Part shown: one piece after another, positions 56,677 through 64,000 of the stretch
How positions within the stretch are numbered: position 1 is the first letter of the stretch
How the letters are laid out: every line of letters begins with the position of its first letter
Assembly (NCBI GenBank): GCA_028710485.1
Contig: JAQTTZ010000002.1
Location: forward strand, 1-64,000
Direction of reading: 5' to 3'
From: Bacteriovorax sp.
GTDB taxonomy: Bacteria; Bdellovibrionota; Bacteriovoracia; Bacteriovoracales; Bacteriovoracaceae
Length of the DNA stretch: 64,000 nt
Translations under genes and position numbers: made by a program
Notes under the pieces: model-generated
Told to the model about the DNA's origin: nothing
Database searches by the model: none
What the model saw: the letters and a program-made list of their open reading frames with translations, nothing else

Positions 56677-59544
56677 TCAATGCTCGAGCATTGGAAGAAA
56701 TTTCAGAGACGTTTGCTTGTTTTGATCTACGCACAAAAAGGCGTAATTATAACTGGATTTCTCTTCGAGAGACTCTGGATTTAACGGTACGCATCCTTGA
56801 GGGATTCCAATGCTTAAACTTAAGGGTCTAATCAGGCCCTCATCAGTCCCTATCATGCTGTAAAGACGTTCTCCATAGATCAAAGTTGAATTGATAAACA
56901 CGCCTGGTCGCCCCTCTGCAAGAATAGGCATCAGCGTTTCGGAAAAGTTTTGTCCTGGAAAACTCGAATCTCTGTAAACCGGAAGGTCGGAGCGAACTCC
57001 CTCAGTTGTAAGAAAACTGATTGTCGATCGATTTTCCACTAGGTAATTCTTCTTGTTCAATACGTCAAAACCACCAATCAATCCGATAATTGGGTTTTCC
57101 CAATCCTGTCTCAAAACCAATGGTGCCAAAACACTTGAATCATTTTTCACCAAGAACTCAGCTCCCGCACGGTTGAGAAGCGAAGTTAGGATAGATTCGC
57201 TGGTCACTTTTCCATCCAGTGAATTCACCACTGGATAAATCAAAGCACTTTCCAATCCCATTACACTTGACAGAGGTCTGCTCTGGATATCATTGGCACT
57301 TAAAATTAATTCGAGATAAGATTTTTGGTCTCCATTATCCAAACTCGCCAGAGAATGAATTTCCCCCTTGCGAGACTGCTCATCAGTTTGAGGAAATGGT
57401 CTAAGTAGTGCAATGGTTTGATCAGAATACAAATGAAAATCAGTTCTCATTTTTTTCATAGCTCCGACACTGTCGAGAACTCTCAATTCTATTCTCATTG
57501 AATCATCAGCAGCTTGAACTATGGGATTTAAGTAATACTGGTGATTATCAGCCGTCGTTACTCTATCTAAAATATTTTTTGAGTTATCAGCTTCAGGCAT
57601 TGCATAGGTCTTATAAATAGAAGGAACCAGAATTCCTCCCAATTGTGGATGGTTTAATTTCAACCACTCAAACTTTTCAGCTCCCCCATTGATTGGGAGT
57701 CCTTCAAAAGTTGAAAGAGTCATCGACCATTTTGAATATTTTCCAAAAAGTGGATTTAAATTTTTATCTAAGTTGAAAAAAAGTAATTCATCTTTTTTTG
57801 CTGAAAGAGCATAAATAAATGTATCAACGACACCATCAAGATTGATATCCTGGCGGTGAATGGAAAGCACGCGATTAACTAATGGCAAAGTGATATTTTT
57901 AACAATATAACTTCCATTTTCACGGGTCAAAAGTGACACGATGGTTGACGAAGATGACTGTTTTGCTTTTTCCAAATAAAAATATTCCGGATAATTTAAG
58001 CGATGAAACTTATCAACCAGCCTTGTCATTTTAGATATTTTTCGGTCTCCGCTAATAAGTCCCATATCATCAAAATTTCCACCAGAAATCGCTGCGGTTT
58101 TTAATTCCTGGTCACCATTCAAATCGCGGCTAAAAACCAAACTTGTTTGAAAAAGATTTTGATCTACTTGCACAGTGAACTTGATATGGGAATCTTTAAA
58201 TAGATCAATCAAGTTTCCATTAATTGAAAGTGTGGAGGTTGCATGGGCCAAGAGATCCTTCACTTCAAAACAATTTTGCTCAAGAGTAATGGCTTCCGAA
58301 GGACTATTTACACAAACAATTCCATTATAATCCAAACCTGAAAGATTTTTTAATGGCAGGTTAAAGCTAAAACGTCTGTCAGCTAAACGATATTTAATTT
58401 CAGTAATAGCTTTTATTTGAGGATTTATAAATGCTTTATCTTCTGAAGTACCGGCCATACTTAAAAGATTTTTCATATCGAGTGCGCCAAATTTAACGAA
58501 ACGATTATTATGGGCCATTACCAGAGGTCTCGCACTTTTAAAAAGCAGAGATCTTACTTTATCATTGGTCAATCCTGGGTTTAAAAGTTTTAGAGTGGCA
58601 ACTGCAGCAGTCACGTAAGGAGCTGCTTGGCTCGATCCACGTTTTACTTCATAATTTGAAATACGAAGCACTCGCGATTCTAAATTGCGTGGAATCGTGC
58701 TTATGATATATTCGCCAGGTGCAACTAAATCTACTTTTGATCCGTGATTAGAAAAATCTGTCAGCTCGCCTCTATTATCAATGGCCCCAACACAGACAAC
58801 ATTTTCATAGGCACATGGAAAAGTAGGAAGGTCTTTATTGTTATTTCCGGAAGCTGCAATAACTATTACGTTTTGGTCTTCTGCCATTTGAAAGGCCTGG
58901 CGAATTTTAGCAGTATCAATTAATTTCGGCCACCCAAGGCTCAAGTTAATAACCTCTGCTCCATTTTTTATAGCAAAGACCATTGCGTCTGCGATGACAT
59001 CAGTGATGAGTTTTCCGTTATAAACAAATCCATTGACCTGTGAGTTTAATACTTTTATTGGCATTATTTTTATTCGAGAATCTGCCGCTCCAGCGATCCC
59101 TATCGTATTTCGATTGGCAGCAATAACGCCTGCAACGTGAGTCCCATGTCCGACATCATCAGCGACATTATTATTGCCATCTAAAAAATTAAATCCGTTA
59201 CAAGCAAGAATTTTAGCATTGGGTGCGTTCGTACATAATTTCTCATTAAACCAAACACGCCCTTTTAAATCGGGATGATCAATATCCATCCCGCTATCGA
59301 GAACCGCGACAATCAACTCTTTTTTAGAGGTGGCCACTCCCGAGGTGTCAACCCAGTTAATATCGCTGCCTGAAATTCCCTCTACTCGAACTCTTTCCAG
59401 GTCGGAAATGTTTTTCAAAATTGCCTGGCCATTATTTTTTAATGCCCATTGCTTATTATATAAAGGATCACTTACAGCTAAGTTTTCTGCTCCCAAAGCG
59501 ATAGTCGATAATGAAAATAGACTCAGTAAAAATGCTAATTTCAT
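56677..59544 (-). CDS. Secreted S8 (subtilisin-like) serine protease with large C-terminal region
   Basis: 'IVAVLDSGMDIDHPDLKG' (Asp), 'DDVGHGTHVAGVIA' (His), 'RGSSQAAPYVTAAVATLK' (Ser); signal peptide. Confidence 0.93.
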   Translation of the reverse strand: MKLAFLLSLFSLSTIALGAENLAVSDPLYNKQWALKNNGQAILKNISDLERVRVEGISGSDINWVDTSGVATSKKELIVAVLDSGMDIDHPDLKGRVWFNEKLCTNAPNAKILACNGFNFLDGNNNVADDVGHGTHVAGVIAANRNTIGIAGAADSRIKIMPIKVLNSQVNGFVYNGKLITDVIADAMVFAIKNGAEVINLSLGWPKLIDTAKIRQAFQMAEDQNVIVIAASGNNNKDLPTFPCAYENVVCVGAIDNRGELTDFSNHGSKVDLVAPGEYIISTIPRNLESRVLRISNYEVKRGSSQAAPYVTAAVATLKLLNPGLTNDKVRSLLFKSARPLVMAHNNRFVKFGALDMKNLLSMAGTSEDKAFINPQIKAITEIKYRLADRRFSFNLPLKNLSGLDYNGIVCVNSPSEAITLEQNCFEVKDLLAHATSTLSINGNLIDLFKDSHIKFTVQVDQNLFQTSLVFSRDLNGDQELKTAAISGGNFDDMGLISGDRKISKMTRLVDKFHRLNYPEYFYLEKAKQSSSSTIVSLLTRENGSYIVKNITLPLVNRVLSIHRQDINLDGVVDTFIYALSAKKDELLFFNLDKNLNPLFGKYSKWSMTLSTFEGLPINGGAEKFEWLKLNHPQLGGILVPSIYKTYAMPEADNSKNILDRVTTADNHQYYLNPIVQAADDSMRIELRVLDSVGAMKKMRTDFHLYSDQTIALLRPFPQTDEQSRKGEIHSLASLDNGDQKSYLELILSANDIQSRPLSSVMGLESALIYPVVNSLDGKVTSESILTSLLNRAGAEFLVKNDSSVLAPLVLRQDWENPIIGLIGGFDVLNKKNYLVENRSTISFLTTEGVRSDLPVYRDSSFPGQNFSETLMPILAEGRPGVFINSTLIYGERLYSMIGTDEGLIRPLSLSIGIPQGCVPLNPESLEEKSSYNYAFLCVDQNKQTSLKFLPMLEH

Positions 59545-62500
59545 ATAGACTCCCTTAACCAGCTACCGGAGAACTCGCCACCTGAAAGACCTAGTAATTC
59601 CCGGACGATATCGAGTGGACCATTCCACTCTTTGCTTCCAATTTTACCAACTGTATTAGAAAAAATAGTATCGTTTAAAATTTCTGAATGCTGCCTAAAT
59701 CCATCCATCGTTCCGTAAACATAAAGATTGTTTTCACCGATGATTTGTTTGAAATCATTAAACTCCAAAGAATAAAGCATTTCATCAATAAGTTCTAAAT
59801 TACATGCTGCTCTATCCTCTTCACCTTTATTTTTTAGGCATTTTTTTATTCCACCTTTAATTATGCGAAGATCGCCACAGATTGGAGTATAGTAGGCTTC
59901 ATTTTGGCTATCACATCCTCTCTCTTTCTTATAGCGCGCTTCAATTGCATTAAGCTCCTCAATCTTGATTGAGTTGAGTCGCTCAATACCTCGGTCATAA
60001 AGATTGACGTGATATCCAACTCTAAAAAGTCTAAATTTTCCAAAATCAATTTGATTAACATCGAATAATGTTGATTGAAATTTATTATTTATCTTCTCCA
60101 TCATTTTCTTTAAATGTTTTGAAGACACTGACCAACCTTGTTTTGTATCTGAGACAGATATGAATTTTCTCTCAAATTTTTTATCGGCATTCACAGAGGC
60201 TTCAAAGCGAATTTTTTGAGTATGGGAGCGTCCAAAAAAGCTATCGCCAGGATTAAGATTATCACTATCAACAGTTAAAGTGATGTCGCCATCAAGCTGC
60301 TTTGACAGATAATAATTCGCCATTTGCTTTGAGAATGTTTCCGCATTAAATCCATTTGAGAAATCCTTATTAAGACTAAAGTAAGTGCCATTTACTCCGT
60401 CCTTGGCCTCGATATCATAATAGGTTTTTCCTTTAATCGCTCTCATCTTCCAAAGTAAAAGAGAAAATCCAAGGCTTCTATCTTTAAATTGGGCGTCCAT
60501 TTTCACTGGGGTCACGGTACTGCTAAGAATTTCAAAGTCTCTATTTTTTAAAACGTTATACACCCCAAGTGCATTGGCATATAAATTTGGGTTCTCATCT
60601 AGATCACCTGAAATGTTAACCATATATGATTTAATTTTATATTTTCCGCTATCAAATTTACCAGAGATCTTCAACACTGGAATGTAGGCGTTCACTTGGA
60701 AACTTAAGTTAACATCCTCAACAAAACCATTATCATCATAGATTTGAAGAACTTTTGGACTCTTCTTATAGAAATGAACGCGCTTAATGATAGCAATTGA
60801 ACCACCAACACCAACTCCAGCTCCCACTATTCCGTTCGAAAAATTAATTTTAACTTCCGCAGAAGGCATAAGCCGATCTGTTATAATAAGAGATTCTCCC
60901 GTATCTAAATTCTGATCAATTTCTTTTAAGATGCCCTGAATCTTTTTAGCCTTTTCATCATTGGCCATTGTCGAATTTTTTAATTCAGACAAAGAAAGAT
61001 ACTCCTCTTTAAGAGAATGTTTTAATAAAGGGATAAACATATTTTTATAAGGTTCTTTTAGACTTTGCTTCAAGCTCTTCACTGGTTTTACGTGAGCGTA
61101 AGTTCTAACCAATGCCAAGTCCGCTTTAGCGCTTCCAGCAATATTATTTCCCAGGCCTTCAACTCCTAAATAATAACCAAGATTAACACTCGCTCCGATA
61201 GTATCTGCCAATTGAACCAGGTTATCTGTTCCAAGATAATTTCCTAATACAATATCGCGAGAGAAAATCAAATGCCCATTAACAAGAGGAGTAGACCAAG
61301 TGCTGATTCCAATTGGCTTAATCACTCCGGTTTGAAGAAAATTATTTAGTCCATCTTGAAATTGTTTTTGAAAAAAAGTGCTTCGAACCTTATTAATATC
61401 GAAAGCTTGAATATATGAATTAGCTTTGGCCATGAGATCATCAAGGATATTTCCTTGAATTTTAGAAAAAAGATAATATTGGAGTTGGCTAAAAGGTGAT
61501 TCTGCATCTCCATAGGCAAAGCGTGAGGCGTATCCAGGAAAATCTTTTTGTAATACTTTTCCCTCTTTTAGACTTTCTCCAATGGAAATTTTTTGATTGA
61601 AATCCATCTCTTTCACTTTCTCGGAGAAAAGCCGACTAACAGAATTTCTTCTAGAAATAATTTTTTCAACTAGGACAGATGAAATTTCACTGGGAAAAAA
61701 AGCTTGATCTACAACTTCCTTTATTTCAATGCGAGAAAGCTTGTTAATTCTTCTAATCATCCACTGAGCATCTTCAAGTGTCGTCGCAAAATCGTTCCCC
61801 GTAAAGTGAGGCAAAACAACAGAGCGGTTATCAACTTTTCCATCAATCCAGTTATATTTATTTACGCTTTCAAAGAGATCCAGCAATGAATAAGGAAGAA
61901 GAAGTGACCTTAGTGTTCTACTGTTAATCGTTTGAGTAGGAACCCCCATGGCTACGTTATAAAAATCGGTTTCAGATGGCTCGGTCACTGCGACATCCTG
62001 AAGTTCAAGAGTCAGTTCGTTCACATTTTTTACCCAGCGATCAGCTGCTCCTAAGGTATTTTCTGGAACATCCTTCTTTAAGAATTGCTCGCGTTCTTCA
62101 ACTGAGTTGAACTGAATAAAGACTTTCTTTAAGTACTTGATGGCCGGAATTTTATAACCTAATTTTCTAAGTAGGTTTTTTCTTAGAAGAAGTGTATGTA
62201 GAGTTTTATCTAAATGAATCGTGTAAATATTGGAACTATTTTCTGGAATAGCATTAAAGCGGTAGAGACCCGTATTTGAAGTCAACGAACCTTCAAAAGT
62301 GAGGACTTCACCATCTTGAACGGCAATGGCTTCCTGGTCATTCAGCACTGATTTTTCTGGAGACCAAATCTCATTGGATTTAGGCTGTAACAGAGACAGA
62401 TCAATATTTTTAAAATTACTCAGGTCCTGAGCCTCTCTAGATGATAAAACATTATCACCATACAAAAGGTCATCACTGGCCATCCTCACACCTTTTTGCA

Positions 62501-62576
62501 AAGGCACGAAAGATTCTCCAGCATGAGCAAGGATACTAATAGAGAACAATAAAATTGTTGTAAATAATGTCTTCAT
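59541..62576 (-). CDS. Large secreted hypothetical protein (1011 aa)
   Basis: Signal peptide 'MKTLFTTILLFSISILAHAGES'; ATGA overlap with the S8 protease gene. Confidence 0.8.
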   Translation of the reverse strand: MKTLFTTILLFSISILAHAGESFVPLQKGVRMASDDLLYGDNVLSSREAQDLSNFKNIDLSLLQPKSNEIWSPEKSVLNDQEAIAVQDGEVLTFEGSLTSNTGLYRFNAIPENSSNIYTIHLDKTLHTLLLRKNLLRKLGYKIPAIKYLKKVFIQFNSVEEREQFLKKDVPENTLGAADRWVKNVNELTLELQDVAVTEPSETDFYNVAMGVPTQTINSRTLRSLLLPYSLLDLFESVNKYNWIDGKVDNRSVVLPHFTGNDFATTLEDAQWMIRRINKLSRIEIKEVVDQAFFPSEISSVLVEKIISRRNSVSRLFSEKVKEMDFNQKISIGESLKEGKVLQKDFPGYASRFAYGDAESPFSQLQYYLFSKIQGNILDDLMAKANSYIQAFDINKVRSTFFQKQFQDGLNNFLQTGVIKPIGISTWSTPLVNGHLIFSRDIVLGNYLGTDNLVQLADTIGASVNLGYYLGVEGLGNNIAGSAKADLALVRTYAHVKPVKSLKQSLKEPYKNMFIPLLKHSLKEEYLSLSELKNSTMANDEKAKKIQGILKEIDQNLDTGESLIITDRLMPSAEVKINFSNGIVGAGVGVGGSIAIIKRVHFYKKSPKVLQIYDDNGFVEDVNLSFQVNAYIPVLKISGKFDSGKYKIKSYMVNISGDLDENPNLYANALGVYNVLKNRDFEILSSTVTPVKMDAQFKDRSLGFSLLLWKMRAIKGKTYYDIEAKDGVNGTYFSLNKDFSNGFNAETFSKQMANYYLSKQLDGDITLTVDSDNLNPGDSFFGRSHTQKIRFEASVNADKKFERKFISVSDTKQGWSVSSKHLKKMMEKINNKFQSTLFDVNQIDFGKFRLFRVGYHVNLYDRGIERLNSIKIEELNAIEARYKKERGCDSQNEAYYTPICGDLRIIKGGIKKCLKNKGEEDRAACNLELIDEMLYSLEFNDFKQIIGENNLYVYGTMDGFRQHSEILNDTIFSNTVGKIGSKEWNGPLDIVRELLGLSGGEFSGSWLRESI

Positions 62577-62663
62577 GGTGCCTTTAATAGCAATAATCGC
62601 TCCAAGTGCTCAAAGCTAAAGACTTCCATGAAAATCGAAGAGTGCGCTGATAAATGACCAAGG

Positions 62664-62690
62664 AGCAACTGTCTAAAAAATAGACAGCTG
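62664..62690. repeat. Intergenic inverted repeat (hairpin)
   Basis: GCAACTGTCTA-AAAAA-TAGACAGCTGC, 10/11 bp arms. Confidence 0.8.
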
Positions 62691-62774
62691 CTTAATGATT
62701 GTTCATTTTTAATTTTAATTTTAATTTTAATTTTTAAATTCAGCTTTTCTTTTCATTTACAATTTCTCAGCTTC

Positions 62775-63968
62775 TTAGTTATTTAAATTATTAAAGCCTT
62801 CTAAATAAGCCTTATACTCTCTTACCAAAGTCGTTGACTTACCTTCGAAGTTATTAATTAACTGGCATGTCCCCGGCCTATAAATCCCTGTCAGCAAAAC
62901 TTTTTGGCATTTAATTTCAACAGAACATGATTGGAAATTACATTCAATTTGCTTGCGAGAAAATGGGTTGTAAGTTAAATCTCCAGTCACAAGAGCATTT
63001 TCTAAATTCTGTTCACATTCACGTCTTAAGTCGCGCTTAGCACTTACCGGGCACAAAAAATCAAAAAGTAATTTTTTATATTCTACGAGAGTTGCACCCG
63101 CTTTAAGATTTGTATTCCCCACGAAACCTAAAAGTGATTTTGCCATGACTCTCTTACAGGCATCTGGAGAATTCTTAATACAGAAGAATTTATAGAAAGA
63201 AAGACCTCCATCTCCGTACTCTCCCCAAAATCCGGTATATGGATTATTATCTGGTTTTAATCTCAAGCACATTCCAGCATTACATTTTACAGATTCATTA
63301 AAAGTTTTATCATTTGTTTGTGCCCAATCAGTATTTGGGAAAAAACCTTCTTCTGTTAAATAAAAGTTTCCATCACTGTGAAGTTTTTGAAAATTGGTTG
63401 AAGTCATGGCACCTGCGACCGGGATCTCCCACGCATTTGACAAAAAAGGTGCTAAGTTAAATCCGCCATTACAACCATGTAGGAAGGCGTAAGCATCTTT
63501 AGTAAAATGTCCTTTTAGTCTTTCAACGTTTTTTGTATTTAAAGTTAAACGGTGAGCTTTACCATCCAGATGAATTCCGTATTGTGCTGAACTGTGGCTG
63601 AAAATATCAATTGAAGCTATTTGTTTAAATTTTTTTGCTTCGTCTAAAAAAGTATCACCGTTAAAAGTCGATTTATTTTCGCGCTGAAAATTGAATCCCC
63701 AATTTTGCAGAGCAATCTTGTCATCAATATCAGGTTCATCTGCAGCGATTAAAACAATTTGCTCATTAGGATATTGCTGGCTGTATTTAAGAGCTTTGCC
63801 GCGAGCGACTTGTTGGAATTGAGTTCCGAGATCATCTCCTGCTCCGGCCACTAAAATCCGAGTAGGAAGATTGTAATTTAACTTGTCACTACTATAAGTT
63901 GTTACCAAAAAAGCATTTGATTCTGAAGCGAGTAGACACATCATTAAAAACGCAGCGAATTTTAGCAT
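62775..63968 (-). CDS. Secreted protein with caspase/DUF4347-like His and Cys motifs
   Basis: Signal peptide; 'IASIDIFSHSSAQYGIHLDGKAHRLTLNTKNVERLKGHFTKDAYAFLHGCNGGFNLA' resembles DUF4347-type SHG...GC signatures. Confidence 0.65.
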   Translation of the reverse strand: MLKFAAFLMMCLLASESNAFLVTTYSSDKLNYNLPTRILVAGAGDDLGTQFQQVARGKALKYSQQYPNEQIVLIAADEPDIDDKIALQNWGFNFQRENKSTFNGDTFLDEAKKFKQIASIDIFSHSSAQYGIHLDGKAHRLTLNTKNVERLKGHFTKDAYAFLHGCNGGFNLAPFLSNAWEIPVAGAMTSTNFQKLHSDGNFYLTEEGFFPNTDWAQTNDKTFNESVKCNAGMCLRLKPDNNPYTGFWGEYGDGGLSFYKFFCIKNSPDACKRVMAKSLLGFVGNTNLKAGATLVEYKKLLFDFLCPVSAKRDLRRECEQNLENALVTGDLTYNPFSRKQIECNFQSCSVEIKCQKVLLTGIYRPGTCQLINNFEGKSTTLVREYKAYLEGFNNLNN

Positions 63969-64000
63969 AATATTTCCCCAATAAATTCTTTGGCTGGAAC

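Noticed and set aside
1-64000. CRISPR arrays, tRNA/rRNA genes, transposases, prophage or restriction modules
   Set aside because: None recognised by eye; the only methylase-like protein lacks a restriction partner and catalytic motifs. A tRNAscan-SE/Infernal run would be needed to exclude small RNAs rigorously.

Overview
A 64-kb, AT-rich, gene-dense bacterial chromosomal segment. The gene complement and style suggest a Bdellovibrio/Bacteriovorax-like lineage; this is an inference, as no rRNA is present to confirm it. About 60 protein-coding genes are supported, most on the minus strand. Recognisable housekeeping blocks are lptC/A-like–lptB–rpoN–hpf, clpS–clpA, mutS, miaB, aspS, polB, rpsF/rpsR–DUF2232–rplI–dnaB–pabB, gshB, rsmD, phoH-like, a DAHP synthase/chorismate mutase fusion, dps plus a ZIP-like transporter, and ftsB. 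No tRNA, rRNA, CRISPR array or transposon was recognised. The most notable items are: (1) a single ORF fusing ribosomal proteins bS6 and bS18, with a possible internal start for S18; (2) a 56-aa lysine/alanine-rich H1-like histone gene missed by the supplied ORF track, with a UUCG-tetraloop terminator and an upstream region carrying inverted repeats; (3) a block of three secreted-protein genes (caspase/DUF4347-like protein, 1011-aa unknown, S8 protease); (4) a 939-aa protein resembling a degenerate type I DNA methylase/specificity fusion; (5) a divergent ECF-sigma-like/zinc-finger anti-sigma-like pair; (6) an LptC–LptA-like fusion; (7) a protein made of two copies of an unrecognised ~100-aa domain, translationally coupled to mutS. 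All family calls are from reading sequence motifs by eye, with no database search.
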